Assembly (NCBI RefSeq): GCF_030272615.1
Contig: NC_081414.1
Coordinates: forward strand, 811,807,069 to 811,871,068
Direction of reading: 5' to 3'
Origin: Cryptomeria japonica
Taxonomy: Eukaryota > Streptophyta > Pinopsida > Cupressales > Cupressaceae
Length of the DNA stretch: 64,000 bases
Positions 12,230-23,951 of this stretch are shown here, piece by piece. Below the pieces are notes generated by a model. It was not told the origin of the DNA and made no database searches. It saw only the letters and a list, made by a program, of their open reading frames with translations. Position 1 is the first letter of the stretch; each line of letters begins with the position of its first letter. The position numbers were made by a program, and so were the translations under genes.

Positions 12230-13134
12230 TGATCTTTTTGCTTCATCCCTTAACCTTGCATGTCTATTAGGACATGTAGATGCTATATGACCAACTTTAT
12301 TGCAATTAAAATATTTGAAAGGTGCTTTACCTTCATAATTACTTCATGTTGGACCTTTAGGCATCTTCCTTGCAAATAGTGCTTCAAGTTCTTCATTTTC
12401 TCTCCTCATATCTTCAAGTTTTTTTTGCATAAAGTGCTTTCTAATCAATTTTGTCAAATAATGATGATGTTGATGCTGATGATGATGCTTTGAAAGCTAA
12501 ATCAATCTTTACAATAGCAACCAGACCAAATTCCTTAAGCTCAAATGCTGAAAGTTTTCCAACCAAAGTATCTCTAGAAATTGAAGTATTAGGCATTATT
12601 CTCATTTCATTAATAGTAGTCACTTTCATTTTTTAAGCCGGTGGCAAAGATATTAAAACTTTAGACACAATTTCATCTTCACTTAAGGATCATCCACAAC
12701 ATTGTATTCCTCAAACAATTTCATTAACTCTTTCCATAAATGCACAAATTCTTTCATATTCTTCCATTTTTTAGATTTTCATACCTGACCCGGTAGCATT
12801 CCAATTTTGCCACTTTGATAGTGGTATCTCCTTCATTCAATTTTTCTAGTTTATCCCAAATAGCTTTAGCAGTAGATCGGTCTGATAATCCCATGATTTA
12901 TTGATCTTATAATGTGTTCAAAAGTGTTTCTCTTGCTTTGCAATCATTGTCCATGTCCTTAGCTAATGTTGGTGGATGAGGTTTATTCAAAATAGGATCA
13001 ACATAGCCATTCTTTGTAACATCCCATATCTCTCTTCCAATGCAGTTCAGATGTGTTTCCATTCTGATCTTCCATATACCATAGTTAGTTCCATCAAGTT
13101 TCGGACTATCCTTTCTGAAAATATTTGTTGCCAT
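12230..13134 (-). pseudogene. Copia-1 gag (UBN2/DUF4219 type)
   Basis: Gag is the capsid-forming protein of the element. It begins at the ATG at 13134 with MATNIFRKDSPKLDGTNYG and IWKIRMETHL, typical of plant copia gag N-termini. It continues after stops with TAKAIWDKLEKLNEGDTTIK and YENLKMEEYERICAFMERVN. A CCHC knuckle near 12300 reads YFNCNKVGHIASTCP, where the first Cys has become Tyr. The start lies about 45 bp inside the primer binding site. At least three stops and frame changes break it. Confidence 0.9.
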
Positions 13135-13177
13135 GGGATCTCCTCAAGTTGTTAGGCTTCTGCTAAAAGAGGACTTA

Positions 13178-13189
13178 GCTCTAATACCA
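13178..13189 (-). other. Copia-1 primer binding site
   Basis: The minus strand reads TGGTATTAGAGC two bases inside the 5' LTR. It matches the initiator tRNA-Met 3' end complement TGGTATCAGAGC except for one C-to-T change. Confidence 0.9.
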
Positions 13190-13191
13190 AT

Positions 13192-14285
13192 TGTTAGGAC
13201 CCAAGAAGGACAACTGAGAGGGGGTGGTGAATCAGTTGTAAACTAGTTTTCAATAAATTGTAATCCAAATGCAAATTATTCCAACTTAAGCTTAATACTG
13301 GTAAACCAAACTTAAGTGCTAGTAAAATAGATTAATAGTTATAGCAGTACTGATGAAACTTAATGCATGAAACAGAAAGAGAAACAACATCCACAACACA
13401 TGACACAGAGATTTTGATGTGGAAACTCGGTAAGGGGAAAAACCACGGTGGGAAACCTTACCCATAATTAGATGATACTACCGCAGATAGTATGTGTATA
13501 CAAATGGGGTTTGTACATGCAAAAAATCCAATTGCCTAGAGCTCACTACTCAATCACAAAATAGGAGTCACACTGACTACAAAATTGGATGGTTAAATCT
13601 AGTGATAATGTACTACTCAAAATAGCATATGCATTCCTAGATTCAGTACTAGTTTAAGCTCTGAACATGAGTGTCAAACACCTTCATAACCTTCCTTCAA
13701 CCTTCAAATAATGTCTGCGTGATTTGCACAAGGATCCGCTTATTTTTTCTCTTCAATATTCAAACACACTCATACAATAATCATATCTCGATCTTCAATA
13801 AGATCTTACAATCATATATACAAAACCTAAGACCAAATGTATAGGTCGGCTCACTAAAGATATTATAATTAAATCAATTACAAATAAGTCTTTATGTGAT
13901 ACAACATGTCAGCTCAATATATTTACCATATTATCCAATCAATAAACCATATCCATAACGTGTCATGCTTATCTGGAGTACCGGTCCATACCTTAGACCT
14001 ATCTTCCGGTAAAGGCAAATCTCTCAACCTGATTAGACAAATAAGAAAAACACCAAATCTAAAGTTCTAGTCAATGTCTTCAACATAACCAAATGATTTC
14101 CAGATGATAACAAGTCATCATCACTTCCGATGAACAATATAACCTACTGGTGAACACATACCAGTGGCTATGCATAAGACACTAACCATACTGGTGAACA
14201 TAATGTAAACCTCTGAAGAAGACAAGTGTTGACATCAATGACAAAACCAATGCAACACATGACAAAGTCATCAACAATACCAACA
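13192..14285 (-). repeat. Copia-1 5' LTR (1094 bp)
   Basis: This is the upstream LTR on the minus strand, running from TGTTAGGACCCAAG (plus) to ATACCAACA. It would hold the promoter and transcription start. The right-hand CATAT duplication follows at 14286-14290. Confidence 0.95.
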
Positions 14286-15219
14286 CATATTAGGTGTCAA
14301 TTTGGGGTTCATAAATTGTTTTAAATGTGTTCAAGAAATTAGGTTAAGTTTCTTGATGTCATAAGGTCAAAATGTCCAAATTTTTCAAGTTAAAAAAATT
14401 CAAATTTGAACTCCAACTGTTAGTTGGTTCAAATGGTAGTTAGGGAGGTTGTTTTCGGTTTTGGGATGCCAAATGAGTTTACAAAATTTTATTCTCACAT
14501 ATGGGAAAGGTTGCTGAAGTTTTTTGATGGATGTTGATGTTGGTTGGACATTGGCATATGTAAAAACAATAATTTTGCAATAAAACATACATGGTTCCCT
14601 ATATTTCAGATCTAAAATTTCCTTTGCTTGTGCAATTCATATACGGTGCTCTTCAATTAGATTTTCATTGTAAGAGATAGGGAAATGTTATAATATTCAT
14701 TTGACACTGATTTGAAGGTTTAATCAATCCATTTTGTGTATATATAGTTGACTGGCTTGAATTCTGCCATTTTGACAGTTTTGTGAAGGTTTCGAGGGTC
14801 ACAATGCTAAATTGACCCATTCCACCTTATGTAATTATTATTTCTCATGGGATGGGTCTAGATAAAAGTAACATAGTCTCTCATATTGGTTTGGGTGTAG
14901 GGAAGAATATAATGAAGGAGTGGTCATCACAGATTGTTGAAAAGTTGTCATTTGAGGAGTGCATACCCAGTGCCATGTATAGGTCTTAGTATTTTTATTG
15001 AACAAGGTTATCATTTTATGTTGGATTATGTCTATCCATGTTGAATAGATGGTTTTTTAAGTTTTGGTTGGGTTTGGAAATGTTTTGAAGTGGGATTTTG
15101 AGGAAGCCCTAAGTTTGGGGTCCTAAAAGTGAGGGTTTGGTGTTTGGATGAGTAAATGAGCATGACACCACTAAAAATGTTCAAAATATATTGTTTTGCA
15201 TCCTTAATCAAGGCTGTTT

Positions 15220-16166
15220 TGTTAAAATCCAAGAACTCTGAGAGGGGGGGGGGGGGGGTGAATCAGTGTTCTATGAGAATGATGAATTTTAACCTTATTA
15301 AAACATGCATTAACGAACCAGTATACCAGTACATATAGAATTGAAATAAGTAAAGAAACCAATAAGTAAACCACATAAATGAATACCATAACACATAGAA
15401 TTATATGTAGAAAACCTCAAAGAGAAAAAACCATGGTGGGATTTATGACCCACAATATCAATTCACTAGCCATATGAAGAGATATTACAAAATATAGGGG
15501 CTTGCACTTGTAGGAAGGCTTACAGTCTAGAGCACACTTCTCAATCATAAAAGGAGCCTCACTGACTACATACAAATCCAGAATATAATCTGGAGAAATG
15601 AATGAGCTACTAAGACAGCATATTTCTATGCTTGAATACAATTCTGGTTAAGCTTTGTTTGTTCCAGTCTGAAACCCTCAACCCTTTACCAGAATCTAGC
15701 CCTTTACATAAATATCCTCACATATAAGATCTCTCTGATATATTTTGCATCTCCTCTATTATTTCCTTCCTAATACATATTCACATGATATCTCAAAATG
15801 ATCTAACCTACTGACTTATATACACTTTTCAATTCACCATGCCTTATGTTGCCTTACAAAGATAATTACAATATCAATATACATGTCGGCTAGATAACAT
15901 AAATACATGAATATGAAAAAAAATTGTCGATGTCAGATCCAAAAGATGACAGTGTCCAATACCGATAACCTTATTCTAAACCATGTCGGCCTGCATTATC
16001 AGTAACCTAAGAATTCCTTCCATCCTATCAGTTCCGGTATCGGTGAAGTGTCTGTGAAGTGCCTACCGGTACACAACTGGACCAAAACATGAAGTTGAAA
16101 CAGCTTGTAATGTTGCCATCAATGACAAAATAGTGAAACCAACCAAATTGAGTGTCAATTGCCAAC
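15220..16166 (-). repeat. T2 3' LTR (947 bp)
   Basis: The plus strand runs from TGTTAAAATCCAAG to ATTGCCAACA. It contains a run of about 15 G at 15244-15258, where the other LTR has six, and this accounts for part of the length difference. Confidence 0.93.
15244..15258. repeat. Expanded G homopolymer in T2 3' LTR
   Basis: About 15 G; the matching site in the 5' LTR (about 21122-21127) has six. Polymerase slippage or sequencing error could both explain it. Confidence 0.85.
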
Positions 16167-16180
16167 AATCTCCCCCTTTG
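16167..16180 (-). other. T2 polypurine tract
   Basis: The minus strand reads CCAAAGGGGGAGAT before the 3' LTR. Together with the LTR tip it is identical to Copia-1 (CCAAAGGGGGAGATTGTTGG). Confidence 0.9.
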
Positions 16181-16477
16181 GCATTGATGGCAACACTCAT
16201 ATAAAAAATGATCATGGTTTCATCTGTCGGTTTCATCCTAAGCTTGTTCCCCCTCAGCTGAATATCCATCAATACAAAATACTCCATACTTCCATAGTTT
16301 TCATCTATACTCCCCCTAATGTATACAACTCCCTTTTTTTTTTTTTTTTTTTCACATCAATATCTCTCTCCCCCTTTGACATCAATTGCATCAAAATTTC
16401 CGAAACGATTACCAAAAATCCAAAACCAGGATGAAGAATGAAATATATTATACAATGAATATCCCAAAAATAACTTA

Positions 16478-19400
16478 CTAGAGCTTAATATATTTGAAAA
16501 TATCAAGATATTCCTTCTCCAAAAGCTCCAGATAAGTATCCCAACCAGGTTGGAAAGTGCCAGAAATAGATACAAGTCCATTTAGCATATGGGCAAATGA
16601 CTCTTTTAAATTTAACTCTATCAATGTAGGCTTACCAACCATATCTATACACTCCTTCTTATGTACATTGAGTGAATCCGATTGGTGACTCACCAAACCT
16701 CTTAAGGCTTCTGGCTCATCTTATGATTTTGTCTTTTTCCTTCTCAAGAGAAGAAACTTGGGCTTCCAAAACCAAAATTCTGTAAATATTTGTACACTGA
16801 TTTAAAGAATTATCTATCAATTTCAACTTTTCATTAATTTTCTTCCTTTCAGACTCAATTATTTGATCAAACGTAGCTCTTTTTTCCTTTGTGAACCTCT
16901 CCAATGCTTGTCGGTTTGAAATCTGCTGCAAGGATTGGAAATTCTTTGAAATGAGCTATGTGATTGTCTTAAGCTTGTCGAATGAGCTCGCTTCTCTATC
17001 AAACTTGCACTCCCAGACTAGTCTATGCAAAACAGTGATAGAGTGATCAATAGTCCCTTTATCCATAGATCCCTCCTTCAACATTTTCTATGTAGCCATC
17101 ATCATGAATTCAATAGAACTCATCTCGGTTATGATTTTCTTTTCAACATGTGAGGTGTCAATTGACAACAATGATGCACTCACTATTGGTTCCCTACCGG
17201 ATTCCTCTTTCTTTTCTTCTCATGATTTGACCTTTGTAGCCTCCTCACTTAGATCGGTGGCTTCGCAACTTGGTGTAGTCTTAGTAACTATCAATTACTC
17301 TCTAGGAACAATATCCTTATCCTATACATTTGTATCTGGAGGATTGTTGTCCTCAACATTAGTATCATGTACATTATCAACCTTTACACTCTGTATTTGC
17401 CATTATCTCAACATTTTTCTATACATTTGTATCTATCGAGGGTTTAATTTACACTATCTTAATGTTTTTCAAAATTGACAGTGAAGTACCCATAATACCC
17501 TTTCCTTTTCCTTCAACCGGGATGTCTCCAATATCTATTTTTTATTCTGGTGAAGTATAAAAACCATGGTTCTCTTCAAAGAACTTAACCCATGCCTTGT
17601 GGGTCTCCTTAATTATCTCATTTATCCTTCCTAATATACCCTTCCTAACATAAGACTGATTATTCTATGTTTATTGTTAAAGATTTTCCTATTTGCAACC
17701 TCAAGTGTTTTATCCATCTCCTTTGGAGCAATCGAAACACAAATAGATAACAGCTCTTGAATCTTTATATGTTTCTCCTCTTGCATTGTTGATAGTCTCC
17801 TAGCATCTAACATATCATACAATTCTGTCGGTATTTGGTTTTCAATTTCTATCAAGGCTTTCTTATAAATGTCCAAATATAACAATACTACTTCCTCTAC
17901 TTCTCTTTGTTCATCATCATCTAAATGTTTGTAATAAAACTGTACATTCTTCAACATACCATCCTTACTAATCTCATTAACTAACTTTGCACAAGTTTTT
18001 GGTGAAATGATGGTTACATTACCAGATTTAATTGCCAGATCAATGTCATCCTTCTTCTTCCTTCTTCCAGTACTAGATGGATAAGAAGGTATTTCTTTTG
18101 GAGCTCATTTTTGTGCCAGTAACTTGAATGTAACTTTCTTAACTGGTTGCTTTTTCACCTCTACCTTAGTTTCCTTAGTTTTCTTCCTTAATACCCTTTT
18201 AAATGCCAAGGGTGTGTCATCTTTAGATACAGATTCAGCTGTAATAGGTTCAATAAACATTTCTGGTTCTTTTCTCTTCCTGCCTTTCTCTGGGACATCA
18301 TCAATCAATGCTTTGATTTCCTGTAAAACCTTTTCCACAAACATACTTGTCTTTCCTTCATGCTTCTCTCTTCTTCCGGTTGAACTCAGTTTCAACCTCA
18401 TGTGTCTTCTGCTTTGCAATACAAAAGGTTTTGATAGTTTCATCTACCCATGCATCAATTAACATCTTTGCATAGGCATCTAAAATATGTGCATCACCTT
18501 CATATCCCATCTCCTCAATCCAAATCTTTCGGGGTTTGAATGCTTCCATGACTGTTTCATCTTTCTTAAGCATGAAGCATATGTCAGTTGAGTATTTCTC
18601 AACAATGTACTTAGGAACCCTCTCTCTATATTTTATAGCTTTTTGAAATGCCTTAAAACAACCCCAAACTTTATTATCTCTCTGATTACCCAACAAAGCA
18701 ATTCATTATTTCAATTTCCTCCTTGCTAGGATATCAAATGCCCATTGTCTCTTCCTAAAACCAGGAATATCATTTATGAAAAATAGCATTAAACAGACAA
18801 TTAAGATGCCATACCAGAAAGTTCCCTTTTTTTCACCTTTAATCTTTCGTAGGTTTATCAATAATTCATCCAACATCCAACCGCATAGATCCAATTTATT
18901 ATTTTCTCTCATCATCTTATAAGCTGCGAAAAATGTAGGAGCTAGAAACTGAACTCAATTGATTTGATTGGGTTACCTTGTAACCAATGACAATTCTGCC
19001 GAATCTGATGTTTGTGTTGGTGATAGTGTTGATTCTCATTGATCACATATCTGATGTTGCACCAGTGATTTTATTGACATGATCATTAGAGACATTCTTA
19101 TCTAGATGTTGCCCAGCCTGCACTAGTACCCTAATAGCCTCCTTTGTAATCTTGTATGGTCTATCCAACCAGATAAACTCTCCATGTACTCTTCTCAAAA
19201 CATACCTAACGATTTCATCTTTGAATTCTGAAATATCTAGAATACCGGTAAACCCTAGATCCTCAATATGCTTGAATTTAGGTTTAATCTTTCCAGAAAC
19301 TCCCATTAACGCATTTGTGTACATGCTCTTAATATCAGACATTCCCAAGTCCTCAATGTGACAATGAATGTAGGCTCTTACATCTTAGACATATACTACT

Positions 19401-19549
19401 CCTTCCGGAATACGGGAAAATGCGCAAATGAAATCATCCAGGGTAGCAACATGCAGATATCACTTGAAAGTTGGCTTGGGATGGCCCTTGACCTCAAAAA
19501 AAGTTGGGTTTGCAACAAAGATAGGCACAGATGATGATCCCACTTCCAT
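16478..19549 (-). pseudogene. T2 ORF2: ~1000-residue protein of unknown function in the pol position
   Basis: The frame starts at the ATG at 19549 (MEVGSSSVPIFVANPTFFEV) and can be followed through in-frame stops and frameshifts to a TAA near 16478. The N-terminal third is globular-looking, for example ALMGVSGKIKPKFKHIEDLG and YVLRRVHGEFIWLDRPYKIT. The middle has ERVPKYIVEKYSTDICFMLK and then a strongly basic stretch, FKRVLRKKTKETKVEVKKQP. The C-terminal third is coiled coil, for example LVLEAQVSSLEKEKDKIIR. It has no enzyme motif that I recognise and does not resemble RT, integrase, protease or a transposase. Its place between gag and the PPT suggests an element protein made for packaging or host interaction, or a captured host gene. 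Family unknown. Confidence 0.7.
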
Positions 19550-20037
19550 GATTGAAGATAAATACTCGTGAATCGTTGCTGGTGAAAAACCCTAAAGACT
19601 TCTTCCAAGCGTTGGTGAAATCACTCAAGAAGATATCTGATCGCAATGAATCGCCTTTGATCACTTTAAATCACTCTTAGTCACTGTGAATGCAAGATGA
19701 TAAAAAATGAAGTGGATTCAACCTTTTAATCTCCAAGAAAAACACTAATTCGTCATTGATATAAATGACTTCCGATGGAAGATATCGGATCTCAATAAAA
19801 CATCTCCATGTCGGATAGGAATCTCCAATATCTGTAACATCTTCCAGAACCTCTTCTTGGGGCACATGCAACATATTCATGAATTTTTCCTACCCCTAAG
19901 GCATCTTTCTCAAATACTGGTTGAGCTTCTTGCCGGTGCAAGAGAAACCTCCTTTGTCAAATAGTAACCGGTGTATTCCCATCTACAAATTGATCTTCTG
20001 ACTTCCTAACCCATCTCTAGGTATGATCTTTTCGGAT

Positions 20038-21030
20038 TTAATTAACCTTCTCTTTCCCTTTCTCATTTGATCCTCTATTACCAACCGGTGGATTTCTGCT
20101 TCTATAGAATTTAGCAATATGTCCAACCTCATTACATGCATAACATGTAACATTGTTCTTTTTAATTGCTTTTCTAAAACTGATATAATTGCTTGACCTG
20201 CACTGATTAGTCATATGTCCAAATTTTCGACATGCATAATATTTTACATTCATTCTACAATCTTCCATTTTATGACCATTCTTATTGCATTTAGAACATT
20301 GATTGAGAGAAGAATTATTATTCTGATTTTCTCTATTTCTACATTAGCTAGCCATGTGACCAAATTTATTACAAACAAAGCATCTACCATTAAACTTATA
20401 AGCATTGAACTGCCTTACTGGTTCCTTATGGTTTCATTCTTCATTTGCAATACCTGAACTCTGACCTTGTTCAAAGCCAAGTCCACTTGAATCTCCATTG
20501 TGTCTTTGTCTATTCAATAACTAATCTAGCTATGTTAAACTAATCTTGAATTTTTCTTTATACTCACTTGCAATAGTCAGATCATCTCTTAGAGTTATCA
20601 TTTGTCTCTCAAGCTCTTGTTCATTACTCTGGGATAGTACTAAATCAGTTCTCAACATATCATTCTCATGAACCAACCTACCACATTCTTCAATTTTGTT
20701 CTTCAGAGATACAACAAGATTTTCTTCCTTTTTCTTTCGGTCTTCAATCTCCTTAGATATTCTCATAGTTATAGGTTGCATTTCATTTCTCATGACCATG
20801 TTCTCCTAACTCAACTTTTGACACTGTTCCTTAAGTGCATCTTTCTCTTCATCATCTTGATTTTGCAAAAGTTCCTTCCTCCTAGCCTGAACAAATGAAA
20901 ACCTTTTGTGTAGGGCAAGAATAAATTCTTGAGCAGAATTCAATTGATTTTGTAACTTCATATTCTTTATCCTTTCAACATCATAAACTCCAAGTGCTAC
21001 CTCAAGTTGCTTTTCCAAACTCACATCCAT
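20038..21030 (-). pseudogene. T2 gag-like ORF with coiled coil and four CCHC zinc knuckles
   Basis: The likely start is the ATG at 21030 (MDVSLEKQLEVALG), some 55 bp inside the PBS. The first ~170 residues are predicted coiled coil, for example IKNMKLQNQLNSAQEFIL and LERQMITLRDDLTIAS. Four CCHC knuckles then follow between 20395 and 20090: CFVCNKFGHMAS-C, CSKCNKNGHKMEDC, YYACRKFGHMTNQC (first Cys lost) and CYACNEVGHIAKFY (last Cys lost). Nucleocapsid parts of gag bind element RNA through such knuckles, normally one or two; four is unusual. No UBN2 capsid domain is visible. Several stops interrupt it. The fragment at 59708-61012 comes from a related gag. Confidence 0.8.
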
Positions 21031-21084
21031 GGATTCTGGATTCAAGATCTTCCTCAAGCTATTAAACTTCCTCTGAGACACAAA

Positions 21085-21096
21085 GCTCTGATACCA
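21085..21096 (-). other. T2 primer binding site
   Basis: The minus strand reads TGGTATCAGAGC, a perfect complement of the plant initiator tRNA-Met 3' end as commonly seen in copia elements, two bases inside the 5' LTR. Confidence 0.92.
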
Positions 21097-21098
21097 AT

Positions 21099-22028
21099 TG
21101 TTGGAATCCAAGAACACTGAGAGGGGGGTGAATCAGTGTTCTACCAGAATGATCATTTTTAACTTTATTAAAACATGCGTATACTAACTGATATACCGAT
21201 ACATATAAAATTGAAAGAAGTGAAGCAGCCAATAAGCCAATCACATAAATGAATACCATAACACACAGAATTATGTGTAGAAAACCTCAAAGAGGAAAAA
21301 CCATAGTAGGATTTGTGACCCATAATATCAATTCACTGGCCATATGAAGACATATTACAAAATATAGGGGCCTGCACTTCCAGGAAGGCTTGCAGCCTAG
21401 ATAGCACTACTCAATCACAAAAGGAGCCTCACTGAATACATACAAATCCAGACTACAATCCGGAGAAATGAGTGAACTTCTAAGATAGCATCTTTCTATG
21501 CCTGAATACAATTCCGGTTAAGCTCTGTCTGTTCTGGTTTAAAACCCTAAACCCTTTATCAGAATACCCCTTTACATAAATATCCTCACGTACATGATCT
21601 CTTAGATATATTTTGCATCTCCTTTATTATTTCCTTTCTAATACATATTCACATGATATCTCAAAATAATCTAACCTACTGACTTATATACCCTTTACAA
21701 TTCACCATGCCTTATGTTGACTTACAAAGATAATTACAATATCAATATACATGTCGGATAGATAACATAAATACATGAATATAAAAAACAATTACCGATG
21801 CCAAGTCTAAAATATGTCACTCTCCAATACAGATAACCTTATTCTAAACCATGTCGGCCTGCATTGTTGGTAAGCTGAGAATTCCTTCCATCCTGTCGAT
21901 GCTGGTGAAGTATCTGTGAAGTACCTCTCAGTACACAACTAAACCAAAACGTGAAGCCGGAACAACTTGACATGTTGCCATCAAAGAAAACATAGTGAAA
22001 CCAACTAATTGCATGTCAATTGCCAACA
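21099..22028 (-). repeat. T2 5' LTR (930 bp)
   Basis: It runs from TGTTGGAATCCAAG to ATTGCCAACA on the plus strand. The TGTTT duplication follows. Confidence 0.93.
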
Positions 22029-22550
22029 TGTTTTTGGGTTTGGGAATGAGGAGTGAAGTTTGTGATAGTGTTGCTTTGTAAAGTGACCTAATTGGCCTAG
22101 TTTCATGCTTAGAAGGGTATTGGTTCTTGTAATTGGTCCAAAACATATATACATGGTTTTGGAGTATGTTGTGTAACTCGAAAAAAGGGTATCTGGATAT
22201 GCAAATAAAATTCCAAGTGTTTTAGGAAAGGTTTGAGTTATTGTTGAATTACCCGATTTGGAGAGCTAGGAGAGATAAGCCTCCCAAGTGTCATTCTGTG
22301 TATTGGGAAGTGAACCAGGCAAATTTGGCATGTGAAACCTTGTTTCAAGGTGTCATAGGTGTGTTAAACCTCTGAGTTATGTTTGGTTAAGCAATTGAAG
22401 TTGAAAACCCAATTTGAGTGGTTGGGTGATGCCTTGAGAGTGCATTGAGACAAGATTGAAAGTGTAAGAAACCTATTATTGGATGATTGGAGTTTGATCA
22501 TCTTCTGGTCAATTGAGTGTGATTAGAAGAAGGTACAATTCTCTACATCA

Positions 22551-23949
22551 ATTAGACAAATACAGTCATCAAAAACTCCAAATTCTGAAAAATTTGCCCA
22601 TCAAAATTAGAAAATTCCTCCACCACTATGAAGAGCACCAAAAATTAGTCCAAATAAAAAAAAATTGCACAAAAAAGGAGTAGAATTGAGCAAGTTATGG
22701 CCTCCTAAAGTCGAACTGTAAAATCAAAAAGCAAAATGAGAGGGGGGTAATAAATTTTCAAAATACTGCTGACGCAGTACTAGCGTCAGCAAATTACGCA
22801 ATTAAATTTGATGCCCGTCTGGTCATCACAAGACTTTCATCTCCACCTTGCGTGGCATCTGTACTATACAGAAATGATATGTGGCAAGCACTGAGCATTC
22901 CATCTAGATGAGGCAGTAGTACAAACGGTGATGTGTCTGTCCACATGGCAGATGTATGGTCGCTGAAGTGGCAGTCCAACTGGGATCTATCTTGTAGGTG
23001 ATGTGGTTGTTCGTACTATTGTGTGGTAGGGTGACCATTTTGATGAGTGGGTGCCACATAGATGTTGACTGGGTAGACATGGCGGCGGGGAGGCACAACG
23101 ACGCAAATGTCAAAAAAAAAACAGCGATGGATGGAAGAGAAGAACCGGAGGGAGTCAAAGTCGGTGCTGGGAGGAGCCACTGGGAACACAGATAGGTGGT
23201 AGCAGACTAGGAGATTACCATTGCATGGAGTGCGGGGGCTAGAACCGGTCGAGAGTCAGCAAGGGAGAAACAACACCGGGAAGAAGACCGATGGGAGACT
23301 CTACACACAAGGAGCTGCCGGGAAGGTGGAAGTCGTCAGGTTGAGGAATGGTGGTTGGCTGTCCGGATGGAAGACTGTGTAGGGGCCGGTGTGCCGGAAA
23401 TCAAAGCAGACGATCGGTGAACGATGAAGTAGACGGTGAAGCTAGAGATCGTAGCCACCGGTGAACCCGGCTAGTTGTGAGTACGTGGGCATAGGGGCCC
23501 CGACAAGCTGCAGAAAGAGGATAGTACGATGGGGCCTATAGAAAGTGATGCAGGTAGGTATGATCTGAGGGTGGGGTTGTTAGTGGACCCCACCCCACCA
23601 CTAACAAATAAAATTTAATTTTTTGGATTTGTTAATTTAAAAAACTTTTACAATAAGTCCGATATATGAAAAAAATTGTGAATTTAGAAATAATAGATTT
23701 GAAAATAAAAGTCACAGAAATTAATTTTTTTTATTTTAGAAAATCCGTACAATATACCAGAATAGGCGAAATTTTTTCTTTCACCAGGAATGGCCGAGTT
23801 TATACTCAAAATTTATGGAAATGGCCTCCTGGACAAAATCGCGATGTCCAAATCTCTATAGGACGCCCCCAAAAAATGTAGATCCCATAATCCAAAAATT
23901 GAAGCCTCCAAAATGACTAATCAATGAAGCCTTATAGGCTCTGATACCA
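22551..23949 (-). mobile_element. Family-A element, 5' leader (second half of the split element)
   Basis: The sequence resumes at ATTAG exactly where 7308 stopped and is collinear with 54490-55778. It is the untranslated leader between 5' LTR and gag. It holds a GC- and CpG-rich block at about 23040-23560, unlike the AT-rich surroundings, with no convincing conserved frame. A primer binding site, TGGTATCAGAGCC on the minus strand, lies at 23937-23949. Confidence 0.85.
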
Positions 23950-23951
23950 TG

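Larger units (their letters stand above)
7507..14285 (-). mobile_element. Copia-1: complete Ty1/copia LTR retrotransposon, decayed
   Basis: The 6779-bp element has two ~1.09-kb LTRs in the same orientation, a tRNA-Met-type primer binding site, a polypurine tract, and the domain order gag, protease, integrase, reverse transcriptase, RNase H on the minus strand. That order, with integrase before RT, defines Ty1/copia. Five bases, CATAT, are duplicated at 7502-7506 and 14286-14290. All enzyme domains carry stops or frameshifts, many explained by C-to-T change (TGG, CAG or CGA to stop), as expected for silenced, methylated copies. The LTRs differ at many sites, so the insertion is not recent. Confidence 0.96.
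15220..22028 (-). mobile_element. T2: complete LTR retrotransposon without pol, with gag-like ORF and a novel ORF2
   Basis: The 6809-bp element has LTRs of 947 and 930 bp, a primer binding site, a PPT, and a five-base duplication TGTTT at 15215-15219 and 22029-22033. On the minus strand the first frame encodes coiled coil plus four CCHC knuckles; the second is about 1000 codons of unrecognised protein. I find no DSG protease, DDE, YxDD or RNase H motif in the 4.9-kb internal region, so it is a non-autonomous element that keeps a gag (a TR-GAG-like type). Its PBS is perfect, and its PPT/LTR junction is identical to that of Copia-1 for 20 nt. Stops and frameshifts affect both frames. Confidence 0.92.
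7309..22550. mobile_element. Solo LTR (~1.64 kb) with two nested retrotransposons inside
   Basis: The insert starts TGGTGCACGATC and ends CTACATCA, so it has TG...CA ends with near-inverted TGGTG/CATCA tips. It is flanked by ATTAG at 7304-7308 and 22551-22555. The paralogous sites at about 48765 and 54490 show the uninterrupted family-A leader, which acts as an empty site. Subtracting Copia-1, T2 and one copy of each of their duplications leaves about 1644 bp in three pieces: 7309-7506, 14291-15219 and 22034-22550. No reading frame, PBS or PPT lies in these pieces, so a solo LTR is the simplest reading; a non-autonomous element of another type remains possible. Confidence 0.75.

Noticed and set aside
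17104-18462. Plus-strand frames of 112-124 codons
   Set aside because: They are antisense to T2 ORF2, which has the better composition and context.
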